The notes beneath the pieces are model-generated. The model was not told the DNA's origin and did no database searches. It saw nothing but the letters and a program-made list of their open reading frames with translations. Positions 16,111 through 24,434 of a DNA stretch of 64,000 nucleotides are shown piece by piece. Origin of the DNA: Aestuariibius insulae (GTDB lineage: Bacteria; Pseudomonadota; Alphaproteobacteria; Rhodobacterales; Rhodobacteraceae); contig NZ_JBFONW020000002.1 in the NCBI RefSeq assembly GCF_040783535.2, positions 248,001-312,000 on the forward strand, read 5' to 3'. The number at the start of each line of letters is the position of its first letter. Position 1 is the first letter of the stretch. The translations under genes and the position numbers were made by a program.

Positions 16111-17619
16111 TTACTCGGCCGCTTCGATCTGTGTGTCATCCGTAATCGGCACAGCATTTACATCGGTATCGAGCCGATCGTTTGCGGCGCGAACCCCAGC
16201 GGCGTAGTCGGGATGAACGCGCTCCAGAACGGCATACCAGCGCTCCTTCACGTCCTTCGAGCAGGGGCCCATCGCAGCGGCATAGTTCTCGTACATCCGC
16301 TCCTTCTCATCCTCCTCGAGGACATTCAGGTACAATTCACGCGCCTGAACGAAATCTTCGTCCGTGACCTCCTGAGGATAGCGGAAAGCATCGGCATCGA
16401 TCTTGAGCGGCGGTTCCATCACTGAAGGATCAGCAACCGGGCCGCCGTACTGATTTGGCTCATAATATGCATCGGCATTGCCAAAATCATTCGTGAAGAA
16501 CCGCATCGGGCCGTCTTTGTGATAGTGCTGGACATTCGCGGCATGGGGCGCGTTGGCGGGCAACGCTTCATAGTGGGTGCCAAGACGATAGCGGTGCGCA
16601 TCGGCATAGGACCACACCCGCGCCTGCAGCATCTTATCCGGGCTGTAGCCGATCCCCGGAACGACGTTCGAGGGGCTGTAGGCCGCGTTCTCAATCATCT
16701 GGAAATAGTTCTCAGGGTTCTTGTTCATCTCGACTTCACCCACTTCGATCAGCGGATAGTCCTCATGCGGCCAGACCTTAGTCAGATCGAATGGATTGTA
16801 GGACTGCTGACCGGCCTCTGCCTCTGGCATGACCTGAATAAACATCGTCCATTTCGGGAAATCTCCGCGGTCGATCGCGTTGAAAAGATCTTCCTGATAG
16901 CTCTCGCGGGTCTTCCCGATCAGAGCCTCCGCCTCGGCATTGGTGTAGTGCTTGTGCCCTTGCTGGGTTTTGAAGTGGAACTTCACCCAGAACCGTTCTC
17001 CATCTGCATTCCACATGGAAAACGTATGCGATCCATAACCGTTCATATGCATCGGATTTGTCGGAATGCCGCGATCAGACATCAGGATCGTGACCTGATG
17101 AACCGATTCCGGTTGCGCCGCCCAGAAATCGAACATCGCTTCCGGCGAGCGAAGGTTGGTCTTGGGATGCCTCTTCTGGGTACGGATGAAATCGGGGAAC
17201 TTGTAGGCGTCCCGCACGAAAAAGATCGGGGTATTGTTCCCGACCATGTCCCAGTTGCCGTCCTCTGTGTAGAACTTCAGCGAAAAGCCCCGCACGTCGC
17301 GTTCGGTATCGGCCGCGCCCGACTCGCCCGCAACTGTGGACCAGCGGGACAGGACGTCGCAGCTATTGCCAACCTTCGAGAAGATCTTCGCACAACTGTA
17401 TTTCGAGATGTCATGCGTGACCTTAAATATGCCTTGCGCACCCCATCCTTTCGCGTGAACAACCCGCTCGGGGATCCGCTCGCGGTTCTGATGCGCAAGC
17501 TTCTCGATCAGCTGATAATCCTCAAGAAGGACAGGACCCCGCGGTCCGGCTGTCTTCGACGTGTCATTGGACGGAACCGGTGCTCCACCAGTTGTTGTCA
17601 GGATGGGTTTGTCAGTCAT
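16111..17619 (-). CDS. katA: monofunctional haem catalase (clade 3 type)
   Basis: The 502-residue product breaks down hydrogen peroxide to water and oxygen. The distal catalytic His55 lies in ERVVHAKGWG, the distal Asn near 128 in MVGNNTP, and the proximal haem-ligand Tyr in the SYADAHRYRLG motif. Full conserved blocks are present (ERDVRGFSLKFYTEDGNWD, FHFKTQQG, NPFDLTKVWPH). The N-terminus (TTTGGAPV...TAGPRGPVLL) is standard. Small changes, for example WSTVAGE where most have FSTVAGE, look neutral. It is divergent from an OxyR-type gene across 108 bases, so peroxide-induced control by that regulator is likely. Confidence 0.95.
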   Translation of the reverse strand: MTDKPILTTTGGAPVPSNDTSKTAGPRGPVLLEDYQLIEKLAHQNRERIPERVVHAKGWGAQGIFKVTHDISKYSCAKIFSKVGNSCDVLSRWSTVAGESGAADTERDVRGFSLKFYTEDGNWDMVGNNTPIFFVRDAYKFPDFIRTQKRHPKTNLRSPEAMFDFWAAQPESVHQVTILMSDRGIPTNPMHMNGYGSHTFSMWNADGERFWVKFHFKTQQGHKHYTNAEAEALIGKTRESYQEDLFNAIDRGDFPKWTMFIQVMPEAEAGQQSYNPFDLTKVWPHEDYPLIEVGEVEMNKNPENYFQMIENAAYSPSNVVPGIGYSPDKMLQARVWSYADAHRYRLGTHYEALPANAPHAANVQHYHKDGPMRFFTNDFGNADAYYEPNQYGGPVADPSVMEPPLKIDADAFRYPQEVTDEDFVQARELYLNVLEEDEKERMYENYAAAMGPCSKDVKERWYAVLERVHPDYAAGVRAANDRLDTDVNAVPITDDTQIEAAE

Positions 17620-17727
17620 ATGAGCCTCTCCTCAACCTAAGAATTCTAGAATCGATCTAAGTAAAAATCCCATAGCGGGAGGATAAAGGAAAGTTGCATT
17701 TTCCTCTAGTTGCGATAACCTTTTCTT
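17620..17727. promoter_or_regulatory. katA-oxyR divergent control region with dyad
   Basis: These 108 bases must hold both promoters. A dyad AGGAAA-N7-TTTCCT lies at 17687-17705, and ATCGAT with flanking TTCTAGAA palindromes at 17643-17656. LysR-type regulators usually bind such dyads between divergent genes. I do not see a full four-box OxyR site of the enterobacterial kind, so the operator is only a candidate. Confidence 0.4.
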
Positions 17728-18696
17728 ATGGCTCTTTCTCTCAAGCAATTGCGTTACTTCACTGCCTTGGCCGAGGCCGGCCATTTTGGTCGCGCCGCCG
17801 ATAAGGTGCATGTCAGTCAGCCCGCTTTGTCGACTCAGATCAAGGAACTGGAGGTCTTTCTCGGCGTCGATCTCGTAGAGCGGATGCCGCGCGAAATTCG
17901 CCTCACGCGCGCAGGGCAGGACGTTCTGGACCGGTCCCGCCGCATTCTGGCCGAAGTGGGCGATCTTGAACAGGCCGTCCGCTGGCGCAACGGCCTCGCC
18001 GGACGGCTCCAGATCGGCATGATCCCGACAATCGCGCCATACCTTCTCCCGCCCGCACTTGCACTCCTGCGAGCGAGAGATCTGACGCTCGATATCCGCA
18101 TCCGCGAAGCGCAGACCGATGCTCTCATTCATGCCTTAAGGCGCGGTCAGCTCGACGCAGCGGTTCTGGCTCTCCCAGTCGCTGAGCCTGGATTGGCTGC
18201 AACGGATATCCTCGAAGATCACTTCGTATTGGCGGGATCTCGGGCGGCACTGTCAGGATGGGGAGCCAGAGCCGAGGCTTTACGTCCAACTGCTATCGAT
18301 CCCGATCGGCTTTTGTTGCTGGATGAAGGCCATTGCCTTGCCGATCAGGCCCTTGAGATCTGCAAGCTCCCCTCAAGACGGCAGGTCGATCTGGGCGCAT
18401 CCTCTCTTTCGACCCTTTGCGGTCTGGTCGCGGGCGGCTTCGGCCTGACACTTTTGCCCGAACTGGCGCTACGCACCGAATTGGCAGCCGCGCCCGACCT
18501 CATGGTTCTGCGGTTCCGCAAACCTCAGCCGTCGCGCAGGATCGCACTGGTCTATCGGACTGGAAGCTCCGCGACAGAGTGGGCCGCCGATCTCGCCGGA
18601 TTGATGGCCGATGCAGGAGCGGAGCTGATCTCTCATGCAAGAAAGGTATGCCAGGGTCCCGCGGGCGGCATTGGCAAAAAAGCCAAGTCTGGCTAG
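17728..18696 (+). CDS. oxyR: OxyR-type LysR regulator with redox cysteine pair
   Basis: The 322-residue product has the LysR winged helix-turn-helix at residues 1-60 (LKQLRYFTALAEAGHFGRAA, VSQPALSTQIKELE) and a two-lobed sensor domain. The decisive feature is GHCLADQALEIC: Cys203 and Cys212 stand exactly nine residues apart, as Cys199 and Cys208 do in E. coli OxyR, where peroxide oxidises them to a disulfide. Together with divergent katA this supports a peroxide-sensing OxyR. The last 30 residues (after LISH) are a basic, low-complexity tail. The gene is followed closely by lipA. Confidence 0.92.
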   Translation: MALSLKQLRYFTALAEAGHFGRAADKVHVSQPALSTQIKELEVFLGVDLVERMPREIRLTRAGQDVLDRSRRILAEVGDLEQAVRWRNGLAGRLQIGMIPTIAPYLLPPALALLRARDLTLDIRIREAQTDALIHALRRGQLDAAVLALPVAEPGLAATDILEDHFVLAGSRAALSGWGARAEALRPTAIDPDRLLLLDEGHCLADQALEICKLPSRRQVDLGASSLSTLCGLVAGGFGLTLLPELALRTELAAAPDLMVLRFRKPQPSRRIALVYRTGSSATEWAADLAGLMADAGAELISHARKVCQGPAGGIGKKAKSG

Positions 18697-18725
18697 ATAG
18701 AAGCTAGGTGACAAAAGGATCTCCC

Positions 18726-19679
18726 ATGGCGCCCCGCGATTTGACCATTCCCGCCCAGCGGCATCCGGAAAAGCAGCGGCGCCCCGATGCGGCGCAGCCC
18801 AAAAAGCCGGACTGGATTCGCGTCAAGGCACCGACATCCGAAGGCTACAAGGCGACCCGAGATATCATGCGCGAGCATCGCCTCGTCACTGTCTGCGAAG
18901 AAGCAGGCTGCCCCAATGTTGGCGAATGCTGGAGCCAAGGCCATGCGACCATGATGATCATGGGCGAGGTCTGCACGCGGGCCTGTACCTTCTGCAACAT
19001 TGCCACCGGCAAGCCGCCCGAGGCGCTCGATGTGTTCGAACCGGGCCGCGTCGCCGATGCGGTCAAAAAGCTGGGCCTGAACCACGTCGTCGTCACCTCC
19101 GTCGACCGCGACGATGTCGAGGATGGCGGCGCAGAGCATTTCGCCCAGACCATCCGCGCCATTCGCCGCCAATCGCCCGGCACCACGATCGAGATCCTGA
19201 CGCCGGATTTCATCAAATGCGCTCCTGAAGCCCTCGAAGTCGTTGTCGAGGCGAAACCGGATGTCTTCAACCACAACCTCGAAACCGTCCCAGGTCTCTA
19301 TCCCGAGGTCCGCCCCGGCGCGCGCTACTTCCATTCCCTGCGGCTCCTCCAGCGCGTCAAGGAATTGGACCCGAGCATGTTCACCAAATCCGGCATCATG
19401 GTCGGCCTCGGCGAGGACCGTCAGGCGGTCATGCAGGTGATGGATGACATGCGCGCCGCCGATATCGATTTCCTGACCATTGGCCAATATCTGCAACCGA
19501 CGCCCAAGCACCATGCCGTCGACCGATTCGTGACGCCAGAAGAGTTCGCAGCTTATGAGAAAGCGGCCTATGGAAAGGGGTTCCTAATGGTCTCCGCCAC
19601 ACCGCTCACCCGGTCAAGCTACCACGCCGGGGAGGATTTCGCCCGCCTGCGCGAGGCACGTCTGAAGGCGCTCGGCTAG
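18726..19679 (+). CDS. lipA: lipoyl synthase
   Basis: The 317-residue radical SAM enzyme inserts two sulfur atoms into protein-bound octanoyl groups, giving lipoyl cofactor for 2-oxoacid dehydrogenases and glycine cleavage. The auxiliary cluster cysteines lie in CEEAGCPNVGEC and the radical SAM CxxxCxxC in CTRACTFC. The conserved C-terminal RSSYHAGE is present. The ATG at 18726 has AGGA nine bases upstream; a GTG at 18708 would add six residues but is less well placed. The TAG stop shares a CTAG with the stop of the small gene on the opposite strand. Confidence 0.97.
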   Translation: MAPRDLTIPAQRHPEKQRRPDAAQPKKPDWIRVKAPTSEGYKATRDIMREHRLVTVCEEAGCPNVGECWSQGHATMMIMGEVCTRACTFCNIATGKPPEALDVFEPGRVADAVKKLGLNHVVVTSVDRDDVEDGGAEHFAQTIRAIRRQSPGTTIEILTPDFIKCAPEALEVVVEAKPDVFNHNLETVPGLYPEVRPGARYFHSLRLLQRVKELDPSMFTKSGIMVGLGEDRQAVMQVMDDMRAADIDFLTIGQYLQPTPKHHAVDRFVTPEEFAAYEKAAYGKGFLMVSATPLTRSSYHAGEDFARLREARLKALG

Positions 19680-19852
19680 CGCGGAATACGCGCGCCGCGT
19701 TCGGCCTGCATCCAGTCCGGCAAAGCGCCGGCCTGTTCAAGTCCATAAAGGCAGGCGCAAAAGGCGATGATGCCAAGCACCGCATAGACCTTCTTGCGGG
19801 ATGGCGGATTTTGCACCCACCGTTTGGCCGACATGAGCCATCGCGGATCCAT
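19676..19852 (-). CDS. small single-pass membrane protein coupled to hpt
   Basis: A 58-residue protein with a basic N-terminal half (SAKRWVQNPPSRKK) and one hydrophobic segment at about residues 23-37 (YAVLGIIAFCACLYG), followed by a short polar tail. The orientation would be N-terminus inside. Its ATG overlaps the hpt stop by one base (TGATG), indicating translational coupling, and its stop shares CTAG with lipA. I do not recognise a named family. Coupling, a proper start and a clean membrane helix make it a likely real gene, but it is short. Confidence 0.6.
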   Translation of the reverse strand: MDPRWLMSAKRWVQNPPSRKKVYAVLGIIAFCACLYGLEQAGALPDWMQAERGARIPR

Positions 19853-20385
19853 CAGAGCCGAACCTTGCCGATGAATGGCAGATTGCGATCCCGCTGCGCA
19901 TAATCGATCCCGTAGCCAACGACGAACTCGTCGGGGATCTCGAATCCGGTCCAGTCCGCCGTAATCTCGACCTCCCGGCGCGATGGCTTGTCGAGCAAGG
20001 CGATGGTCTTGAGCCGCGCGGGATTGCGGCTTTCCAGCAATCCGCAAACATGGTGCAGTGTGAACCCGGTATCGACGATATCCTCAACGACAAGCACGTC
20101 CCGGCCTTCAATAGCGCCCCGCAAATCCTTGAGAATACGCACTTCCCGGCTCGTTTCCATCGCATCTCCATAAGACGAGGCTTCGAGGAAATCGACCTCA
20201 ACCGGCAACGCCAGCTCGCGCACAAGATCCGCGATGAACACAAAGGACCCTCGCAAAAGCCCAACAACGACCAGCTGATCTGTCCCTTTGAACTCCGCAT
20301 TGATCTCGCCCGCCAGGGCCTCGACCCGCGCCGCGATCTCCTTGGCCGAGATCATCTGATCGATGGCATAGTTTGTCTCTGGCAT
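19852..20385 (-). CDS. hpt: hypoxanthine phosphoribosyltransferase
   Basis: The 177-residue enzyme salvages hypoxanthine (and possibly guanine) to nucleotides using PRPP. The PRPP-binding signature is DVLVVEDIVDTGFTL, with the acidic pair in EDIVD. Near the N-terminus LVVVGLLRGSFVFIADL is the usual first loop, and the length is typical. It starts at the ATG 20385, facing away from the Coq10-like gene across 84 bases. Downstream it is coupled to a tiny membrane protein gene, an unusual partner for a soluble salvage enzyme. Confidence 0.95.
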   Translation of the reverse strand: MPETNYAIDQMISAKEIAARVEALAGEINAEFKGTDQLVVVGLLRGSFVFIADLVRELALPVEVDFLEASSYGDAMETSREVRILKDLRGAIEGRDVLVVEDIVDTGFTLHHVCGLLESRNPARLKTIALLDKPSRREVEITADWTGFEIPDEFVVGYGIDYAQRDRNLPFIGKVRL

Positions 20386-20469
20386 CGGTCGGTCCGTCCC
20401 GCCCCTTGGATTCGCAGGCCATCACTCTATGACAAAAGGACTATCCTTTGACCACCGACAAGGCCGCCC

Positions 20470-20919
20470 ATGCCCAGCCATTCAGAGACGCGCGTTCTGC
20501 CCTATACGCCTGAACAGATGTACGATCTGGTCGCCGATGTCGGCGACTACCCGGAATTTTTGCCCTGGACCGCCGCCGCGCGGATCCGCTCGACCGAGGA
20601 CAAAGGGGATCACGAGGTCATGCTGGCCGATCTGGTCATCTCCTTCAAAGTCTTCCGCGAACGGTTCGGCTCCAAGGTGACGCTCTGGCCTGAAAGAAAG
20701 CAGATCGACACCGAATATATCGACGGTCCCTTTCGTTATCTCGAATCGACCTGGAAGTTTCGCGAGGCTGAAAAAGGCTGCGAGGTCAGCTTTGACGTGG
20801 ATTTCGAATTCAAGAATAGGCTTTTACAAGGCGCAGCTGGCATCTTCTTCAACGAAGCGATGCAGCGCGTGGTCCGCGCCTTCGAACGCCGCGCCCACAA
20901 GCTTTACGGACAGGCGTGA
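20470..20919 (+). CDS. RatA/Coq10-type START-domain protein, probable ubiquinone-binding
   Basis: The 149-residue protein has the START/polyketide cyclase fold of the Coq10/RatA family. The N-terminus (ETRVLPYTPEQMYDLVADVGDYPEFLPW) is the hallmark, and YIDGPFRYLESTWKF with the C-terminal FNEAMQRVVRAFERRA helix complete the hydrophobic cup. Family members bind ubiquinone and support its synthesis or delivery to the respiratory chain. E. coli RatA was also described as a toxin acting on 70S ribosome assembly, but the alphaproteobacterial proteins are usually seen as Coq10-like. The stop overlaps the GTG of the next gene. Confidence 0.88.
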   Translation: MPSHSETRVLPYTPEQMYDLVADVGDYPEFLPWTAAARIRSTEDKGDHEVMLADLVISFKVFRERFGSKVTLWPERKQIDTEYIDGPFRYLESTWKFREAEKGCEVSFDVDFEFKNRLLQGAAGIFFNEAMQRVVRAFERRAHKLYGQA

Positions 20920-22238
20920 CCACTGCATCTGGGCAGGGTGTCACCGATCAGCTGGTCCGGTTCACACTTGAAAGCACGCCGACCGAGGCGGCCCTTTCGA
21001 TCCTGCGGCTCTCGCTGTTTGATTGGGCCGTTGTCGGCCTTGCCGGCATCGACGAGCCTGTCGCGCGGCAGCTGCGCGATTTGACCGGGCAGGAGCGGAC
21101 CCAAGGGCGCGCCTCGATCCTCGGCGGCGGTCAGGTCAGCCCCCGGGCCGCCGCGCTCGTCAACGGCACGACGTCTCACGCGCTCGACTTCGACGACACA
21201 CATTTCGGCCATATCGGTCATCCCAGCGCCGTCATCATCCCCGCAACGCTCGCCGTGGCCGAACACACCAACGCGACCGGCACCGAGGCGCTCGAGGCTG
21301 CGCTAATCGGAGCTGAAGCCTCCATCCGCATTGGCGAGTGGCTCGGCCGCGCGCATTACCAGGCCGGATTTCACCAGACCGCCACCTCCGGCACATTCGG
21401 CGCCGCGCTCGCTGTCGCTCGGCTTCTCAAACTGGACGAGACACGGACCCGCTGGGCGCTAGGCCATGCCGCAAGTCGCGCGGCCGGCCTCAAGGCGCAG
21501 TTCGGAACGATGGCCAAACCGCTGCAGGGGGGGCAGGCGGCCTCCGCCGGAGTCGAGGCCGCGCTCATGGCCAAAGCTGGCTTGACCGCCCATTCCAACG
21601 CGCTGGAGACCGATCAAGGCTTCGGCCCCACCCATCACGGCGAGGCCAATCCATCCGCCCTCGAGGCCCTTGGATCGCTCTGGCGCTTCGAGACAGTCAG
21701 TCACAAACTCTATGCCTGTTGCCACGGCACGCATGCGCCGATCGAAGCGGCTCGCGCGCTTTCAAAGGACGCCCCCATCCCCGAAGCGGAGCCAATCAAG
21801 CTATCCGTTCATCCTCGCTGGCTGACCGTCTGCAACATCGCTTGCCCGCAGACCCGGCTGGAAGCCAAGTTCAGCCTCACGCTTACAGTTGCCATGGCGC
21901 TGACGGGCCATGATCTGGCAGGGCTAGACGCCTTCGAGCCTGAGATCATCCAAGCTCCAAATCTCGTCGCCTTGCGCGATCGAGTCGAGGTGACGGGCGA
22001 TGACACTCTTTCCGAAACCGAGGCAGATCTTCGCATCGGAACTCTCGAAGCCCGGCACGACCTGCTGACCTTACGCCCGCTCGAGCAGCGCCAGGCAGAC
22101 GTCCGCGCTAAGGCCGAAGCTCTTATCGGAGAGGCGAAAGCAAGCGTCCTATGGTCCATCACGTCGGCGACGGAACTCGATCTCGATGCCCTGACGGCAA
22201 TCCTCAGATCGCCTGAAGGACCTCGCGCAACCGGGTAA
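20916..22238 (+). CDS. MmgE/PrpD family protein
   Basis: The 440-residue protein belongs to the MmgE/PrpD family, which includes 2-methylcitrate dehydratase, cis-aconitate decarboxylase and many uncharacterised members. The family pattern HALDFDDTHFGHIGHPSAVIIPA (about residues 88-110) is clear, as are the middle GFHQTATSGTFGAA and KLYACCHGTHAPIEAA segments. It begins at GTG 20916, overlapping the previous stop by four bases. No methylcitrate cycle genes are nearby, so prpD function cannot be claimed. The last 35 bases overlap the end of the convergent cinA-type gene. Confidence 0.85.
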   Translation: MTTASGQGVTDQLVRFTLESTPTEAALSILRLSLFDWAVVGLAGIDEPVARQLRDLTGQERTQGRASILGGGQVSPRAAALVNGTTSHALDFDDTHFGHIGHPSAVIIPATLAVAEHTNATGTEALEAALIGAEASIRIGEWLGRAHYQAGFHQTATSGTFGAALAVARLLKLDETRTRWALGHAASRAAGLKAQFGTMAKPLQGGQAASAGVEAALMAKAGLTAHSNALETDQGFGPTHHGEANPSALEALGSLWRFETVSHKLYACCHGTHAPIEAARALSKDAPIPEAEPIKLSVHPRWLTVCNIACPQTRLEAKFSLTLTVAMALTGHDLAGLDAFEPEIIQAPNLVALRDRVEVTGDDTLSETEADLRIGTLEARHDLLTLRPLEQRQADVRAKAEALIGEAKASVLWSITSATELDLDALTAILRSPEGPRATG

Positions 22239-22689
22239 GCGCATGCTCCACAGACCGCAGCCGCACTTCGGCCCGCCCGACAGCGCCGAATTCCACCGTT
22301 TCCGTGCCAGTTCCCGCGGGCGCGGCAATGCCAAAGCAGACTCGCCCCTCAGGCTTGTGCTCCGATCCGCCCGGACCTGCGATCCCTGTCGTTGAGATCG
22401 CGATATCGGCCTCGGTCAAATAGCGCGCCCGCACCGCCATCGCTTCGGCGACCTCTTCGGACACTGCGCCCATCTGCTTGATGAGCTCGGCCTTGACCCC
22501 GAGCAGATCCGACTTGGCTGCATTCGAATAGGTCACAAACCCCGTCCGGAACACGGCGGAGCTTCCTGGAACCGCCGTGATCGCCCCCGAGAGCAGCCCT
22601 CCTGTGCAGCTTTCTGCTGTCGTCACGCAGACATTCTTCTCCTTGGCCAGCTGAACGACCTCTGCCCGCAACGCTTCGATTTCCTTCAT
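22204..22689 (-). CDS. CinA-type nicotinamide-nucleotide amidase
   Basis: The 161-residue protein is the stand-alone C-terminal CinA domain (PncC type), which deamidates nicotinamide mononucleotide to nicotinate mononucleotide. Diagnostic motifs are VTTAESCTGGLLSGAITAVPGSSAVF and the STTGIAGPGG stretch (about residues 98-107). The ATG overlaps the pgpA stop by four bases, making it the third gene of an ispDF-pgpA-cinA operon. Its end overlaps the convergent MmgE/PrpD gene by 35 bases, so both transcripts share complementary 3' ends. Confidence 0.9.
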   Translation of the reverse strand: MKEIEALRAEVVQLAKEKNVCVTTAESCTGGLLSGAITAVPGSSAVFRTGFVTYSNAAKSDLLGVKAELIKQMGAVSEEVAEAMAVRARYLTEADIAISTTGIAGPGGSEHKPEGRVCFGIAAPAGTGTETVEFGAVGRAEVRLRSVEHALTRLREVLQAI

Positions 22690-23174
22690 AAAACCATCCC
22701 ATGCCAGATCCCCGCGAGGATCGTCACTCCGATCGCGGCAAACACACCCGCGATCACATCATCCATCATCACGCCAAGCGCGTCTCCGCGCCGGTCCGCC
22801 CATCCAACGGGACCGGGCTTCCAGATGTCGAACAACCGGAACAACGCGAAGGCCGCGATCCATCCCGGCCAAAGCGCCATAGCAGGCGCCCCGGCAGCGG
22901 CTGCTCCGAACAAAATCGGCAGCACAGCGATCCACTGCCCGACCAGCTCGTCAATGACAATCTCCGACGGGTCGTGATCCGTCATCCCTTTGGTCATCTC
23001 GCCGGTTGCCCAAAGACCCAACCCAAAGGCCACGATCGCGCCAATCAGAACGCCCCAGGGTCCGGTAATTGCGTAAAGGAGCGCCGCCAAAGGCAGAGCG
23101 ACCAGCGAACCCCAGGTCCCCGGCGCGGGTCTGAGATACCCGGCTCCTCCGACAGTGGCGATCATGCGGATCAT
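22686..23174 (-). CDS. pgpA: phosphatidylglycerophosphatase A
   Basis: The 162-residue integral membrane enzyme removes the phosphate from phosphatidylglycerol phosphate. Conserved elements are GAGYLRPAPGTWGSL near the N-terminus, the catalytic acidic IVIDELVGQW, FRLFDIWKPGP and DDVIAGVFA. Four hydrophobic segments are visible. The ATG at 23174 overlaps the ispDF stop (ATGA); longer upstream reading in this frame lies inside ispDF and is spurious. It shares an operon with ispDF and the CinA-type gene. Confidence 0.94.
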   Translation of the reverse strand: MIRMIATVGGAGYLRPAPGTWGSLVALPLAALLYAITGPWGVLIGAIVAFGLGLWATGEMTKGMTDHDPSEIVIDELVGQWIAVLPILFGAAAAGAPAMALWPGWIAAFALFRLFDIWKPGPVGWADRRGDALGVMMDDVIAGVFAAIGVTILAGIWHGMVL

Positions 23175-24322
23175 CCGGCCACCAGTGTCGCGGTGGCCAG
23201 CGCCGCGATCCCTTCCTCGCGCCCGGTGAACCCAAGCCGTTCCGAGGTCGTCGCCTTCACGCTGACCCGTTCCATGTCGATCCCCGCAATCTCGGCCACG
23301 CGCCCGCGCATCGTCTCTGCATGGGGTCCAATCTTGGGCTGCTCGCAAATCAGCGTGCAATCCAGATGCGTGATCGCAAACCCGCGTTCGCGCGCAAGAT
23401 CGGCCGCATGGCTGAGGAAAATCCGGCTCTCCGCACCCTTCCAGGTCGGATCCGATGGCGGGAAATGCTGACCGATATCGCCTGCGGCCAGCGCCCCGTA
23501 GATCGCATCGCTCAAAGCATGCAGGCCGACATCGGCGTCCGAATGCCCCGCCAGCCCGCGCGCATGAGGCACTGCGACGCCGCAAAGAACCACCCGGTCG
23601 CCGTCGCCGAACCTGTGAACGTCAAAGCCGTTGCCCGTGCGGATATCCATTCCGGATCCCATCAATTGCCGGGCCAGCTCGAAATCGGCGGCCTCGGTGA
23701 TCTTTCGGTTGCGCTCATCCCCCGGCACAATCGCAACTTCAAGACCTGACGCGAGGGCGACCTCCACATCGTCTGCCGCCTGTGTCGTCGCTGCGCGATG
23801 CGCGGCCAGAATCGCCTCCAAGTGAAAGCCCTGTGGGGTCTGTGCGCGCCAAAGCCCGTCTCGCGCCTGAACTCCCGCAACCCGGCCTTCGGTCCCGCGC
23901 CAAAGCGCATCCGTCACCGCCAAGGCAGGCGCCGCCCCTGGCGCCGTTTCAAGCGCATCGATCACCGCATCGACAATCTCGGCCGTCAGCCCGGGCCGCG
24001 CCGCATCATGGATCAGCACATTCTGCGCCTGACCCTCCAGCGCCTCGAGGCCCGCGCGCACCGATGCGCTCCGGCTGTCTCCACCCGGCACGATCTCAAG
24101 CCCCAGATCCGTCGCCCAGGGCGCTGCCTCCAGATCGTCCGGATGCACCACAAGAACGACACGCGACAAGCGCGGGTGATCTGCTAAAAGCTGCGCCGAA
24201 TGCGCCGCCACCGGACGATCCCCAAGCAATCGCCACTGCTTGGGCACGCCGCCTCCCGCGCGGAGTCCCCGGCCGGCGGCGACGAGCACAGCTGCCGTGA
24301 CGGGAGAGGCGGTCGAAGTCAT
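23171..24322 (-). CDS. ispDF: bifunctional IspD/IspF isoprenoid enzyme
   Basis: The 383-residue fusion carries two steps of the non-mevalonate pathway. The N-terminal IspD half (about 1-225) shows AAGRGLRAGGGVPKQW and IHDAARPGLT, the CTP-transferase motifs. The C-terminal IspF half (about 228-383) shows IRTGNGFDVHRF with the zinc-binding Asp and His, GHSDADVGLHALSDA and KATTSERLGFTGR. Fusions of this kind are usual in alphaproteobacteria. It heads the operon with pgpA and cinA and is divergent from dusB; the shared region holds a palindrome at 24383-24397. Confidence 0.97.
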   Translation of the reverse strand: MTSTASPVTAAVLVAAGRGLRAGGGVPKQWRLLGDRPVAAHSAQLLADHPRLSRVVLVVHPDDLEAAPWATDLGLEIVPGGDSRSASVRAGLEALEGQAQNVLIHDAARPGLTAEIVDAVIDALETAPGAAPALAVTDALWRGTEGRVAGVQARDGLWRAQTPQGFHLEAILAAHRAATTQAADDVEVALASGLEVAIVPGDERNRKITEAADFELARQLMGSGMDIRTGNGFDVHRFGDGDRVVLCGVAVPHARGLAGHSDADVGLHALSDAIYGALAAGDIGQHFPPSDPTWKGAESRIFLSHAADLARERGFAITHLDCTLICEQPKIGPHAETMRGRVAEIAGIDMERVSVKATTSERLGFTGREEGIAALATATLVAG

Positions 24323-24382
24323 GTCCGCTGTCTAAGGCGGGAAATCCAGACGTGCAAACATCCGGCGCATCGGCGCTGGTTC

Positions 24383-24397
24383 GCCTAAAATTTAGGC
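24383..24397. promoter_or_regulatory. 15-base palindrome in the ispDF/dusB-ntrBC divergent promoter region
   Basis: GCCTAAA-A-TTTAGGC is a perfect inverted repeat with arms of seven bases. An AT-rich TATATACTTT follows directly toward dusB and could be a -10 region. It is the only strong dyad between the two operons. Control of dusB-ntrBC by NtrC itself is a reasonable guess. Confidence 0.45.
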
Positions 24398-24434
24398 ATA
24401 TATACTTTTCCAAAAGCGAGGTCGGTCCCACGCG

